A stretch of DNA of 64,000 nt, from NCBI GenBank assembly GCA_011032825.1, contig JAADJZ010000005.1, positions 1,121,001 through 1,185,000 of the forward strand, read 5' to 3'. The first letter of the stretch is position 1. Each line of letters begins with the position of its first letter. The translations under genes and the position numbers were made by a program. Shown one piece after another: positions 1 through 13,899 of the stretch. The notes beneath the pieces are model-generated. The model ran no database searches. It was not told the origin of the DNA and was given only the letters and a program-made list of their open reading frames with translations. Origin of the DNA: Massariosphaeria phaeospora. Its lineage: Eukaryota; Ascomycota; Dothideomycetes; Pleosporales.

Positions 1-1938
1 ACTTTAAAAGTTTTTAAAAAAACTACTAGCAACGTGTTTAAAAAGTTGTTAACAAGTTAAAAAAAGCGAGGTTACAACTTAATATTAAGAAATGCAAGTT
101 TAAAGTAACTAAAACTAAATACTTTAGTTTTATTATTAAAGTAGAGAAAGAAATTAGCATAGATCTAAAAAAAGTTTGCGCAATTTTTAAATAAAAGACT
201 TTAGCCTTAGTTAAAAAAGTGCAAAGCTTTGTTAGTTTTGCAAACTTTTACTAGCAGTTTATTTGCGCTTTTTTGCAATTGCTTCTTTACTAACAAAGTT
301 AATAGAAAAAAGCGTTAAATTTCGTTAGAAGTTTAAACAACAAAAAGCGTTTGACACGCTTAAAAAAAAGTTTATATCTAAGCTGTTATTAGCCTATTTT
401 AACTTTAATTTGAAAACTGCTATCGAAGCGAACGCTTTAGAAATAGCTACTAAAAAAGCGCTTTTTTAAAAAGCAAAGAACAACTTGTAGCGAGCAGTAG
501 CTTACTACTTTGCTAAAATATTACTTGCAAAGTCTAACTACACTATTTACAACAAAAAATTATTAGCAGTAATTAAATGCATTACTAAATAAAAAGCAAA
601 GCTTAAAGCAGTGCTAAAGATTATAGTTTATACTAATTACAAAAACTTTTTATACTTTACTACAGCAAAGTTACTAACAAAGCAACATGTTCGTTAGGCA
701 AATATTTTTTTTAAATACAACTTAGAGTTTGTGTACTACTCTAAAGCAGCTAATAAAAAAGCAAACGCTTTTTTACAAAAAGAGCAGAATTTTTTTTAAA
801 ACTAGAACAATGTCTAGTTAAAAAGCTGTAAATTTTAACTTCTTAAACTAACTAGTGTGTTAAACAAGAATAACATTACAAAAAAAACTTTAAGCGTAAT
901 TCGCGCGTTCTCGCTCTACGGCACTTTAGTTTCAAAGCTAAATAAACTCGCTAGTAAGCTTAATGCTTTTTATAAAGCAAATGTAGCAAAAGCTCTAAAG
1001 TAGAATATTCTTTTTTAAAGTTAAAAGTGCAAGCTTTGAGAAGCAAAATGCTACGAGTTCTAGACAAAATGCTGCTAAACAGAAAAAAAATGCTAGCACG
1101 AAAAACAATTATAAAGATAATACAAAAAAGCTGTTCTTAGATAAACTTTAGAATAGAGAAGTTTAAAAAAACAATTTGTACTAGAAAGCTTTAGAAGCTG
1201 TAAAAAAAAGCTAAACTAAAGAAAGTACCTATAAAAAGTTTCTTTTAGGCTTTTAATTAAAAGTGTTTTTAGCAAATTGCGCAGTCAAAAACAACGCGCT
1301 TTTTTATTAAGAAAAGAGATAAGTGCCGAAAACGTATTAACTGCGCACTAAATTGATTTTTGAAGCTTACGACCTACTTATCGCAAGCTACCTAAGCAAA
1401 GAAAACACGTATAATATTCTCAAACAAGATTTTTTCTAGCCTAAAATAAGCTCGAACGTTTGATAACACATTGCAAACTGCGACGCATGTAGCCGCGCAA
1501 AGCTATAGTAGAAACTAAAAAGTAGATTCTTACGCTCGCTACTCGTTCTAGATAGAATTTAAAAAAACTCTTTATAAATTTTATTACTAACCTGCTAAAA
1601 AGCAACGAATGTACAAACCTACTAGTTATTACAAACTAATTAAGCAAGAATATAATCTTGATTTTTATAAGAAGAATTAATGCAACGTATGTAGCAAAAG
1701 TATTTATTAAAAAAGTAGTAGCTTACTACTAGCTTTCTAACGCTATTGTTTCTAATCGAAAAGCACAATTTGTAAGTAAATTTTAAAAAACGCTTTGCAA
1801 AGAGCTTAGAATTGTAAAGCAGCTATCTACAGTTTTTTACCTAAAAACCAACGAAGCTACAAAAAAAGCAAATTTAACAATTAAAACTGTTTTAAGACTG
1901 TTTGTAAACTAGGACTAAAAGAACTAAGCGCAACTATG
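1..1938 (+). mobile_element. Gypsy-1 retrotransposon, copy A, 5' segment (RT/RNase H/integrase remnants)
   Basis: This is a decayed Ty3/Gypsy pol region read on the plus strand, truncated by the window edge. The first ~350 bases match the reverse-transcriptase connection region of copy B at about 12,390-12,700. Positions ~380-620 still encode RNase H residues of the kind ATSGALLQKAKNNL and YNKKLLAVIKC, broken by stops. Positions ~1,680-1,920 read as integrase core, with VSNRKAQFVSKF and KTNEATKKANLTIK still visible. Most stops are TAG/TAA where TGG, CAG or CAA is expected, as C-to-T and G-to-A mutation would leave. The element is cut at 1,938 by Gypsy-2 and resumes at 9,115. Family assignment is from remembered motif similarity, not a search. 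Confidence 0.85.
1934..1938. repeat. Target-site duplication CTATG, left copy
   Basis: The five bases before the left LTR at 1,939 are CTATG. The five bases after the right LTR (9,110-9,114) are also CTATG. This exact 5-bp duplication fixes both ends of the inserted retrotransposon. Removing 1,939-9,114 also restores continuity of the interrupted Gypsy-1 copy, judged against copy B around 16,100-16,140. Confidence 0.9.
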
Positions 1939-2438
1939 TGTTACAAATAAAACGATACTAGGTATCGTAGACTAAGCAACGACGCAGAAAAGTTGTTAGA
2001 GCTTGCAGGTTTGCAAGACGAAAGTACAGCGATGCGCGAAGCAAGATTAAGTTAGCAGTTACGTAATAGTAATTAGTGCGATTAGAGCTTTAGCGAACTA
2101 AGCACACTAAGCGGCGAGCGCTTAGCTAGCTTAAAGCGCTTAGCAACTAAGCACACTAAGCGAACTAAGTAGAACGCTTTTAGCAAAGAATTATAGAACT
2201 ATATAGATTAGCAGAATTTTCTTTACAGTTTAGATTTTTTATAGTTAACTCTTTTAAGTACATTTTATACATAGATTAAATCTATAGGCAATAAATTGTT
2301 ACTTTGTTATTCTATTTAAAATAGAATTAAGATTGTTTTTTTGTTGTTATTAAGCTTTTTAAACACAGAACAATTCTTTAGGCGAAATTTTTAAGTCTAA
2401 TAACTCGTACCTTTAGTAAAAAAACACTTCTAATAACA
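1939..2438 (+). repeat. Gypsy-2 left LTR
   Basis: This 500-bp repeat starts TGTTACAAAT and ends CTAATAACA. It matches 8,609-9,109, and in reverse orientation 20,466-20,965 and 39,105-39,607. Inside it (about 2,095-2,170) is a block of short repeats built on ACTAAGC/GCTTAG, arranged partly as inverted repeats. The same block differs strongly in the LTR near 29,470. Confidence 0.9.
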
Positions 2439-5400
2439 CGTTAACTACTTTAGGTTTGAAACTAAGACAATATAACAACTTTAGCAAGCTTAAGTAGTAG
2501 CAGCGCTAAAGCACTAGCACGCACCGCAGCAATAGTACTAGCAAAGCAAGCTAACTAGATAAAACAAATAAGCAAGTAAATTAGCAAACTGTTAAAAACA
2601 GTAGCAATTTTAAAAAGTTAAAAAACTAGTAGTGCTGCAAAGGCACTGTCTCTAGAGAAATATAGCAAAAAAAAAAAACACTACAATTATTCTTTACGAA
2701 CATTAACTTTTACTGCTGTTACTATGCAACAAGCTTTTTTACAAAGTAAAACAAAATTTTTGTAGCTAAAATGCACATAAAAAATAACGCAGCAGAATAG
2801 TTTTAGCTACACGTAAACAATTATGTTAAAAGCAATAGCAAGCAAAAAATAAAGCAAGACACGCAACGTATCTTTAAAAACTAAAAATTGTTTAAAAAAA
2901 AGCTTTATACGATTTACAAGAAAGTAGACAAAACACAACAAGCTATAAACAAACTTAAACTATTACAACAAAAAAAATCTGTAGGTAAATATACAATCAA
3001 GTTTAAAAAAATTTAAGCTAAAGTAAACAAAGTAAAAAAACAAAGCTTATGCAAGTTTTACTACGCAAAGTTAAAAAAACATGTAAAAAATAAAATTAGT
3101 TAAAACAAAAAACCTAAAGAACTTAAAAAGTTGATTAAAACTATAGTACAAAATTAACAACTAACTATAGCAACAATAGTAAAAACGCAAGTTTACTATT
3201 AAACTATACATACGTCTAGTAGCTACAATTAAAAAAACTTATTACTATAACTTAATAAACATTAATAGCGTTGAACGAGTTTAAAACAACAAACTACTAC
3301 AAAAGCAGTTTAACAAAAAAAACGCTACTTTAACAAAGCAAAACTCTAAAAACAAATTGTTAAAAAAAAAACGTTAAAAACGTTACAACAATAAAGTATG
3401 TCTTTAATGCAGCAAAAACAAACACTTTTGCAAAAACTACTTAGAAATATAATAGAAAGTAGCAGGCGCACAAGCTGCTACTATTGCTATAGTTTAACTA
3501 CAGCAAGTAGCTACACTATACTCAAAAAACTTTAAAAAATTAAAAAACAATTAGATTTGAATAGAAAGTCTTAAAGACGTTACAAAGCTAATAAATAAAA
3601 ACAACAAAAAACCTTTAACTCTACAAGTCTAAGAAATTAACAAATAGCTATAAAACTACAAATGCTAAATGTGCAGCTAAAAAACCTACATTGCTTAGTA
3701 TTGCAAAAATAAGTTTTATACACTTTAAATTAAAGAACTACAAAAATAGAAAGTTGCAAACGCAGCAATAGCACAACAAAAGTTAACAAAAAAAAATACA
3801 GTTTGCAGATTAAGAAAATTACAGAAACCTACTTTAGTACTAGTGCAACAAAAAGAACTGTGTATACTACGCAGACAATAGAATTCTTGCCTAGCAATAG
3901 CTAAAATTACTATTACACATTTTGCTTAAAGACGGCGAATGTATAGTAGCAGAATGCTACGTACACAACTACAACAATTAGTTTAAAAACTACAGCAGTA
4001 GCCGCAAATAGGCGCAGTGTTATAATAAAAAATGTTAAACACACTAGTTTTGTAAGCATATTACAAAATAGTAGCTTATAAGTCTAAAAAATAAAGACTA
4101 CTTAAAATGCAACAACGAATTATGTACAAAAAACTACGATACGTGCTAAGCAGCACGCTAGCTTTTTTGCACTACAAAATGCACTATTTATAAGCTATAA
4201 AAAAATGCAACAAAATAAAATTTTAAAAACTAAAACTACGATAAGTTTTTAAAGCTTTAAGAATGCTTTGCTAGCAAATGCAACTACTACGAGCAATAAA
4301 ACATCTTAAAAAAACAAGCTTTAAAAGCTTTTTTAGCAAAAAACTAGCAAGCTACTAAACTTATAGTTAGAATAGTATAAGTGCTCTTAGCACAACTGTA
4401 CAAAGCGTACAAAAAACGCAACTAAAACAAAATTACATAAAAGTAAAAGCAAAAGTTGCAAGCTAAAAGCTTACTGCACTACTAGATAGTAAAGCTGCTT
4501 AAACATTAGTTTCTTTAAAATAAGTAGAAAAAAACAGAATACTTTACTAAGTTAAAGTTTAACTAATACGAATAGTGTTAGCTAACAAACAACTACTAGA
4601 ATATAAAAACAGTTTAATTAACTTAAAAACTTAAAAAGTTAAGTTAAAAGTTGCGAGCATTAGGCACTAACAGTGTATTAATATTATAAACTTTAAAAGT
4701 TTTAACATGTATATTAAGTACAACTAGCTACGACAACACAACTTTAATATTAATTAAAAAAACAAAATAATACGCAGCTGAAGGCTTGAAAAGAAAGTTG
4801 CTATAGTATTACAAAATAGTTAAACAATTTAAAGCTTACTTAAAAACGAGAAAATTAGTTTAATTTTACTTTATAAAATTGCGAGAATCTGTAAAAAGAA
4901 CTTTTAGCAAATAAAAGTTATATAGATACAACGAGTTGCGCTTTTAAAAATAAGCAAACCGCAATCTAACTTTTTAAAAAAATAAAAAAAAGAGTTTAAA
5001 AACTTTTCCACTAAATACTAAATAGAGTTTAAAAGCTTTTTTAAAAAAAACAAAAAGCACGACTTAGCAAACTACTAAAAATAGAATTACAAAATTATTC
5101 TTAAAAAAGGAACAAAACTGCAACTAAAACTAATGTATTTTTTAACTTACAACTAGCAAAAAAAATTAAAAAAGTACATTTAAAGAAATATCTAGCGAGA
5201 ATATATACAATTAAGCAAAAGCTTAATAGCGTCGCTAATATTGTTTGTACTAAAGAAAAACAAAAAATTAAAACTATGCGTAAACTATTAACAGCTTAAC
5301 AACGTTACATAAAAAAACTAATACTTACTACTACTTATTTAAAAGCTTATAAATTAACTTTAAAAAATAAAATAAATTACAAAACTTAACGTACGAGACA

Positions 5401-8400
5401 GATACTATCGCATTAAAATTGCAAAAAAGCACGAATAGTTAACAGCTTTTAAAACTTAATATAAACTTTATAAGTACTAGGTTATGCTGTTTAAATTAAC
5501 TAATGCTTTAGCTACGTTTTAAGCTTTAATTAACAAAGTACTATACAAATACTTAAACATTTTTGTTACAGCATACTTAGACAACGTATTAATATACTTT
5601 AAAAAAACGCTTAAAGAACATTAAAAGCATGTTAAAAAAGTACTACAAAAGATAAAGCAGTATTAACTACTACTTTACTTAAAAAAATGTAAATTTCACG
5701 TTACAAAAACTAGCTATCTAAGATTTATTATCTTAAGAAAAAGTATGTTTATAAACTTAAAAAAAATTTAAACTATACAAAAATAGCTAACTTTTAAAAT
5801 AATAAAAAACGTGTAGTTTTTTTTAAAATTTGCTAACTTTTATTAAAAGTTTATTAAAAATTACTTTAAGACTACGACACTGCTTTTAAAAGTTACTAAA
5901 AAAAATAAAAAGTTTAAATAAACAAAAGCACAAAAACAAGCGTTTTAAGAACTTAGAAAAAAGTTTACTATAGCACCAATGCTACAAATGCACAACTTAA
6001 AAAAGAAAACTTAAGTAAAAACTAATGCTTTAGACTACGCATTAAAAGCAATACTCTTACAACAATGCAATAATAAAAAATAAAAACTAGTGTTTTACTA
6101 TTCTAGAAAGTTTTTAAGAGCAGAACTTAACTACAACATTTACAACAAGAAGCTATTAGCAATAATAAACGCTTTTAAACAATAAAAAGCATAGCTAAAA
6201 AAAGCAAGGCATTAAGTACAAGTGTACTTAAATTATTAAAACTTTACTAGCTTTACTACAACTAAAAAATTAAACTAATAACAAGTTAGATAAGCTAAAT
6301 TTATAGCAGATTACAACATCAAGATTTACTATTGCAAAGAAACTAACAATAAAGCAGCAAATGCGCTTAGTTAAAAATTAGATTTTATAAAAACTAACAA
6401 ACTAGTTACGTACAACTTAGTATTACAACAAAACTTAAACAAAACTTTCAAATACAACTAACTACAATTAGCTAAAATAGCTAAAATTACAAGCATTAAA
6501 AAAAGAATGCACTAAAAATAGAATAAAAATAACTAGCAAAGATAGATAGTTACAAACAACACTTAAGCTATATAGCTTATTTAAAAATTACATGCTTTAC
6601 AAGCATATAAACACTTAGAAATTAACAAAATAGTTTAACAAATTTTAAACGAGTACTTAATGCTCTATGTACAAAACACAGTTTGAAAAGTAGTAAGCAA
6701 CTATTTAAATTATTTAAAAAACAAACTTAAAAAACACAAGCTTTACAGATTACTTTAACTGCTAAAACTACTCGCACGCCTATAGATTAGCGTTACAATA
6801 GATTTTATAGTAAAGCTTTTAAAATTGTTAAAACTCAAATTAGCACAGCTATGCGACTCAATTTTGGTAATCGTAGATTAATTAACTAAAAAATTACATT
6901 TTGTACTAACAGAAAAGTTAATTACAGCAAAAGAAATAGCTTACGAGGTTACAAAGGCACTCGTTGCTAATTACAAATTGCTAAAACAGTTTATTACTAA
7001 TAGAAACAAGCTGTTTATATTAAAGTTTTAAAATACGTTTTTAGCTTAGTTAGAAGTTGCAAAAAAGCTATTAACAAGCTTTTACCCGCAAACAAACGGC
7101 TAGACAGAACAAACAAACTAAATGCTAAAACAGTACTTACAAATGTACACTAACAAGCTGCAAAACAACTAGGTTAAACTTTTACTAACAGCATAATTAG
7201 CATACAACAGCACGAAGTTTATAACAATAAAACACTCGCTATACTACGCAAACTATAGATATAAGCTAGTAGCTTATTAAAATTTAAAAAATATTAAAAG
7301 CATTTCGCTAGCAGCAGACAATAAAGCTTTTAAAATGCAAAAATTACACAACAAATTAAGCTAACGAATTGCTTAAAGAAACTTTATAACAGCTAAGTTA
7401 GCAAACAAGAAAAAGCTTAAAAAACCAACTTTTAAAAAAAGAGATAGAGTTTTTTTCTTACGAAAAAACCTAAAAACTAAACAATTATGCAACAAGTTAA
7501 ACAACTTTTAAATAAAACTATTTAAAATTTTAAAAGTTAAAAGACTTGTATTATTTAAACTACAGCTACTTACAAGCATGCGCATACATCTAGTTTTTTA
7601 CAAATTACTTTTTAAACTAGCACTACTAAACGCTAAAGTAGCAACTAATATCAAACTTAAAAACAAAGAGTACAAAGTTAAAAAAGTTAAAAACCTACAA
7701 AAGTTTAAACGTTAGTAGAAGTACTTAGTTAAATAGCAAAAATAGCTAAAGAGCTAGAATACATAGGAACTAATACAGAATCTTACAAACTACAAGGAAC
7801 TAGTACGAAAGTATTACTAGCAAAATTTAAAAGCAAAAAATCCAAGTTCTCTAAAAAAGCAAAAAAGTTAAAAGAAAAAAAAACAAGTAAAGAAAAGTTA
7901 GTTTGTAACTAGCCTAAGTTAGCTAAAAGCATTTTAAATAGTAGCAGTACAGGACTATTAGTAGAAGCTGTACTCTTAAAATCGACAGTAGCGTTAAACT
8001 GCGCAGCTTCTAGTTTTTCTAGCTTTTTAATAGCAACCTACTTATTAGCAAAACGCTAATTCTTTTTTATTTTAGTAATAAAAAGCTTTACTTAAAGAGT
8101 AGCAGCACGAAACTTTGCTGCGAACACTAGCTAAGCAGCTTAGATTCGTGCAAATAGCACTTATTGCTTAGCTAGCAAAAGCTAATGTTGCAAGTTGCAA
8201 CGCTTTTGTTAAAAAGCTATTTACTTTTTTTTTGTTAGAGCAAGACTGTAGAGCGCGCTAGACTAAAAGCATTTAGCACACTTATCTAACAAAAAATTAA
8301 CTAGGCACTTTAAGTTTTTTTTAAAACAACAGCTGCAAAAAGCAAGCATTTTTAAACTAGTTTTACAAATACAAGCAACTTAATTGTAACAATAGTAAGT

Positions 8401-8608
8401 TAACTTAAAGCACAAATCTACAGAAAGCAAAGACTTAGGCATAGTTAAACTTAAAAACTTAAAAGAATACAAAAAAAAGCTACAACACGATAAAAATCAA
8501 AGTTAACTTACTTTTATACGAAACAGCATTTTTAATGCAAAGCACAAAAAAAACTAGCACAGCACAGCAAAACAGCTATTAAAACAATATTTTTAAAGAA
8601 AGAAATAA

Positions 8609-9109
8609 TGTTATAAACAAAGACAATACTAGGTATTATAAACTAAGCAACGACGTAAAAAAGTTGTTAAAGCTTGCAAGTTTGTAAAACAAAAGTACAG
8701 CAATGCGCAAGGCAAAATTAAGTTAGCAGTTACGTAATAGTAATTAATGCAATTAGAACTTTAGCAAACTAAGTACACTAAGCAGCGAGCGCTTAGCTAG
8801 CTTAAAGCGCTTAGCAACTAAGTACACTAAGCGAACTAAGCAAAACGCTTTTAGCAAAGAATTATAGAACTATATAAATTAGCAGAATTTCTTTTATAAT
8901 TTAGATTTTTTGTAGTTAACTTTTTTAAGTATATTTTATACATAGATTAGATCTATAAGCAATAGATTGTTACTTTGTTATTCTATTCGAGATAAAATTA
9001 AAATTGTTTTTTTGTTGTTATCAAGCTTTTCGAACACAGAACAATTCTTTAGGCAGAATTTTCAAGTCTGATAACTCGTACCTTTGGTAAGAAAACACTT
9101 CTAATAACA
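8609..9109 (+). repeat. Gypsy-2 right LTR
   Basis: This 501-bp copy of the left LTR starts TGTTATAAAC and ends CTAATAACA. Differences from the left LTR are almost all C/T and G/A. Because both LTRs are mutated, their divergence cannot date the insertion. Confidence 0.9.
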
Positions 9110-10225
9110 CTATGCTCTATCGTACAAATCGCAATTTAAAATTGAAAAGTAGTGTTAACAAAAGTAAGCTTTTTCTTTTTGCAGCATAGCTACGAGATAA
9201 ACTCGATTTAGCTTCAAGCAAAGAAAAAAGCGAATACGCTTTACTAGGCAACTCTAGACCCTAAGCGAAGCGCAGCGAAAATAGCTAAAAAAATAAAAAA
9301 AGTTATCAACTTCGCGTAAGCTGCTATAGCGAAGGCCTAATAAAAGCAGAAAAAACAAGCAAATTGACATAAAAAAAAGCGCTTTTGCTTTAAGTAGAGA
9401 ACAAAGTCTAGTTGCAGTATAGCAAATACATCTCTAATAAGCGCTTAAGTAAAAAACTTAACTAAAAAAACAGCAAGTATACAGTTCTAGAAGTTAAATT
9501 CTTAGGCAATGTCGTTTTGAATACTCTACTAGAGATAAATCCGACATTTTCAATAGATAAGCTAAGACTTGCAGCAAAAAATTCGCTAGAGAGATAAAAA
9601 ATTTCTAACTAGAAACTAAGCAGCATTATAGTAAAAAGCAAGCAAAAGTAGTTCGTTAAACGCATTACAAAAGAACGCTAGAAAGTAGTTAGAAAAGAAT
9701 AGTAGCTTAAGTATTTCGTAAAATAAACTAGCTATAACTAGCTTACATAGAAACTAGCGCTAAAATTTAAAAACACAAAAGCTTTATCTACTTAGCAAAA
9801 AAATTCAGCGGCTTACTAGAACGCTAATAGAAAATTGCCGAAAGACTTTTAAAACGGCACGCTTTTAGAAAAAACGCTAAAGCGCTGACAAAGTAAGTAA
9901 ATTGCTACAAACTAGAATAAAAAGCTTATGTAATAAGCTAAAAGCTTTATAAGTTGCTTTGGTTGTAGAATTTTAGTAGATCTTAGAGCTAACATATAGC
10001 GCTTAGGTAAGCTTCGCACTTTTCTAAGTAAACTTCGTAGGCTCGCTAGCTTAGTATATTAACGATATATTGCTTGCAGCTACAAACGCTTTAGGCTCTT
10101 AATAAAGCACTAATAGTTGCTTAGCAAGAAGTATATAGAGTTGCTTCGCTTTCGCTGTAAATAAACTTTATCGAATTTATTACATTCTTTATCTAGAACT
10201 TGCTTTTCTAGGCGATTTTCTTTTA
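9110..10225 (+). mobile_element. Gypsy-1 copy A, 3' segment (chromodomain-like tail and LTR)
   Basis: This continues copy A after the nested Gypsy-2. It aligns with copy B from about 16,125 onward. It encodes remnants of the integrase C-terminal region and a chromodomain-like stretch; copy B, the better preserved, reads WQKQYXVKW and TWKLVKNLRDTKALL-like peptides near 16,710-16,810. A run AAAAAGCTTA precedes the LTR at 9,929 and is the likely polypurine tract. Confidence 0.75.
9929..10225 (+). repeat. Gypsy-1 LTR
   Basis: This ~297-bp repeat starts TGTAATAAGC. It aligns along its length with the solo LTR at 29,074-29,361, whose flanking CTATG duplications define the family LTR. It is the 3' LTR of copy A. 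Because copy B body begins directly after it, it may also serve as the 5' LTR of copy B, in the manner of a tandem array sharing one LTR. Confidence 0.7.
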
Positions 10226-10508
10226 GAATTAGTATTATAAGTTTTGTTGAAAATAGCTAAATAGAAAACTTTTAACTATACACTCGCTTATTAATCAAAA
10301 TACTTTTGCTTTTACATTGCTAAACTTAGAATGTAATACGTATAGTATTGTAAGCAAGAAATTCTACAACAACACGCGTTTCTAGCGTATTCTAATTAAG
10401 AAAAAACCTATTATAAGCTTAAACAACTACTAAGTAGTAGTTCAAAAAGCTACTTGCTTTAACATAAACATTAACGGCTATAAAAAAATTGTGTAAGCTT
10501 TTGTTATA

Positions 10509-11423
10509 ACGTAAAGCACTACCAAGTAACTCAAACTACCGAGTAACTCAAAATTGCTTGGCATTAAATCCTTACGTTCAAAGCTTAATAACTTTACTAA
10601 TAGTAGAGCTATCTAGATAAATTTTACACTGTCTTAAAGCCTTAGTCTAGCACTTTAAAACGCGCTAAGAATTACAACTATAGCTTACGTAATACTAATT
10701 TTATTAAGCTTTGAAGTTTAACTACCTTGCTTAAGCTTTATACCTAGTATGTACTACTTAACTACTATAATAAAGAATAATACTTTCTTAAATTCTTTTA
10801 TATAGTTATTCTTAAGTATTTGCAAAACTCTTATAGCGTGTAGCTTAGAATTACAGCTAGTATAAAAGTTAGAAAGTTACTAATATATTTCTACTTTCTA
10901 AGTAAAAATATCTATATATAGATTATTTAATCTACTATAAAATTATTAAGTACTCTAATATATAGTTGAACTTAGCTATATTAGGTATAAAAAGTAGGAA
11001 ATACTTATTATTATAAATAATAATATTATTCTAAACTACTTAACTTTGTATATAGAATATAACTCTATATACTAGCTTTCAATCTAAGCTGCACGCTATA
11101 AAATGTAAATAAAACTATAGTTTAGAGTCTATAATAGATAGTTAAACAATTTTACTATTTATTATAGTAGTCTAGTACTAGAAGTAAGAGTTAGAAGCTA
11201 AGCGAATTTCTTTATATTCAAACCTTAATAACTCTAGCGATACTAGTTCTAGCTAAGTAAATTTTAGCAAATCGGAAAGCGCTAGATTAGAGCTTTAAAA
11301 TAGTGTAAAATTTATCTAGATAGCTCTACTATTAGTAAAGTTATTAAGCTTTGAACGTAAGGATTTAATGCCAAGCAATTTTGAGTTACTCGGTAGTTTG
11401 AGTTACTCGGTAGTGCTTTACGT
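10509..11423. mobile_element. Non-autonomous inverted-repeat DNA transposon (915 bp)
   Basis: The element is flanked by TA on both sides (10,507-10,508 and 11,424-11,425). Terminal inverted repeats of more than 120 bp begin ACGTAAAGCACTACC at each end. Each tip holds two tandem 17-mers (CTACCRAGTAACTCAAA) followed by a GCTTGGCATT motif. There is no open frame of note in the centre. It sits in the Gypsy-1 copy B protease/RT junction. TA target duplication and the ACGTA tip point to the Tc1/mariner-pogo group; the mobilising transposase is not known. Confidence 0.85.
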
Positions 11424-13899
11424 TAAACGACAATAGTTTTAACGTTATTCTTAGCAAGCTATAGATAAACTGCTACGACGTTACTATTACTTTTGCAAAG
11501 AAATTCGTTTTTATACACTTCGTAGAAATTCGAATTAGAAGCTAAAAGAGTAGAAAGCTTTTCTTTGAATTTAAACTTTTTTAAGTATTTGCAGCAGCAT
11601 TTGGCTACTTTATACAAAACGCAAAATAGAAAAAGTTAACAACACGAGTTTTTGCAGCTTTTATAGCAAACATCTAGAAAGCTTTAGCGCCAAAAATCGC
11701 AATTAACTTAAGAAATACTTTACTAGACTAAATGCAAAACTAGTATATAGCTGTTTTTTAAGCGAAAGCTAACAAACTATTTTCTACTAAAGAAAAATAA
11801 ACTACACTATTAAGCTAATTAAAAAGAACGAAGTAGAATCGAAAGTTCTATACAAACTACTTTACAACATGTTAAAAAATAAACTTCTTGTGTTAAAAAA
11901 GCAACTTACGTTTTACTTTAATTGAGAATTTATACGCGTTAGCTGCTTTTAGGTCGAAGCTCTAGTTTTGTTTGCAAAGAAACTAAAAAGAAAACTGCAG
12001 TTCTGCGTTCATTACTAAGCACTAAACGCAATTTCTAAAAAAAACTAATATCTTTTGCCTTTAATCTACGAGACGCTAAATTAAATTAGCAAAGCAAAGT
12101 AGCTTACATTGCTAAACGTAGTCTAGGCGTTTTACAAAATCCAAATCGCTTTAAAAAAAAAGTAGAAAACTGCGTTTCGCACTAGATTCAAGCTGTACAA
12201 ATAAATAGTTTGCTTTTTTAGTTTAGCCAACGCTCTAAGCACTTTTTAGAAATATATTAACTACGTTCTTGCAACGCATATCGACATTAACGCTTTCGCG
12301 TACATTAATAACGTGCTTATATACTCTAATAAAAGTTAAAAAGATTATTGTTAAAAAGTTAAAGAAATTCTTTAGAAACTCTAGAAAGCTAGTTTACACC
12401 TAGATATTAAGAAATCGGAATTTAAAGTTACTAAAACCAAGTATCTAGGCTTTATTATTAAAGTTGAAAAAAGAATTAGCATAGACTTTAAAAAAGTGCG
12501 AGCAATTTATAAGCAAAAAGCGCTTGCTTTAGTAAAAAAAATACAAAGTTTTGTTAGATTCGGTAACCTTTACAAGCAATTTATACGCAATTTCTTCGAA
12601 ATTGTTTCTTCGTTAACAAAGTTAACGAGTAAAAAGTGCGATTTCAACTAAAGCCTAGAGCAGCAACAAGCGTTTGACACGCTAAAAAAAAAGTTCATGT
12701 TTAGCTCGTTTCTAACGTACTTTAACTCTAAGCTAGATACAGCAATTAAAGCAAACACTTTTGATTACGCTACAAGTAGCGCTTTTTTGCAAAAAGCAAA
12801 GAACAATATGTAGCACGCAGTAGCTTATTACTTTGTTAAAAACTCTTTAGCAAAGTTTAATTACACGATCTACAACAAAAAGTTGCTAGTAGTAATTAAG
12901 TACATTAAAAAATAAAAGTTTAAGCTAAAAGTAGTTTTTAAAATTATAGTTTATACAAACTACAAAAATCTACTGTATTTTACAACTACTTGCTTACTTA
13001 CAAAGCAGCACGTTTGCTAGGCAAACATTTTTTCTAAATACAACTTAAAGTTCGTGTACTACTAAAGCGCAGCAAACGAACAAGCAAACGCTTTCTTTTA
13101 GAAAAAGCAAAACTTTTTTTAAAATAAAAAAAACTTTTGCTTCTAAAGTTTCTATTTTTAACTTCTCAAACTAACAAGCGTTTCTAATAAAAGCAATAAT
13201 ATAAAAAATACACTTAGCGTTATACACGCTTTTTTTGCTTAAACTTTTGCAACTTAAGCTGCTACGGTGCTAGCTATTCTCAAAGCTAATACTTCGCAGA
13301 ATATTAAGAATGCTAAGAGAGGTTTTGCTCTTTCGAAGGAAAATGCTATTGCAATTTTTAAAAATGCAAAGATTAAAAAAAGCGTTCTAACTCTAAATGC
13401 TGCTTATAAAAAAAATGCAAGCTTACAAAAAAATATTCTCGCCTAGAATAACAAAACTAAAGAGAAAATAACGCTAGACAGCTTCTAGCGAAAAGGCGTT
13501 GTAAAAAATAAAATCTACAAAAGCGCTTTTAACGCAGTGCAAAATAGCTTTCTTAAAAAAAGCACTCGCTAGAAGTTTCTACTAGAATTGAATCTAAAAG
13601 CTTTACTAGCAAACTACGGCGCTAACAGCAGTAAACTTTTTTACTAAAGAAAAAAGTTAGTGCTAAAAACGCACTATTTGTGCACAAAACTAATTTCCAA
13701 AGTATACAACTTTTCTATTGCTAAGCACCTAAAAAAAAAAAAATACGTACAATATTTCCAAACAAAAGTTTTTTTACTTTAGAATAAGTTCTAATATATA
13801 GTAATACATTGCAAATTGTAACGCTTGCAAACGAGCAAAACTGTAAAGAAAGCTTAAAAGCGAATTTCTACGCTCGCTACTAGTTCTAGACTACATGTA

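Larger units (their letters stand above)
1939..9109 (+). mobile_element. Complete Gypsy-2 LTR retrotransposon (RIP-degraded), nested in Gypsy-1
   Basis: This is a full-length 7.2-kb LTR retrotransposon: left LTR 1,939-2,438, internal region, right LTR 8,609-9,109, with CTATG on both sides. The order is gag/pol on the plus strand. A Cys-rich stretch (about 3,830-4,330) precedes a protease-like region. Reverse transcriptase lies at about 5,440-5,800 (a YLDNVLIYF remnant of the catalytic YxDD box). RNase H is at ~6,000-6,400 and integrase at ~6,780-7,300. A purine-rich tract (AAAGAAAGAAATAA) lies just before the right LTR, as expected for plus-strand priming. No long open frame survives; the coding frame is full of TAA/TAG. 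It can no longer encode its own proteins. Confidence 0.9.
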
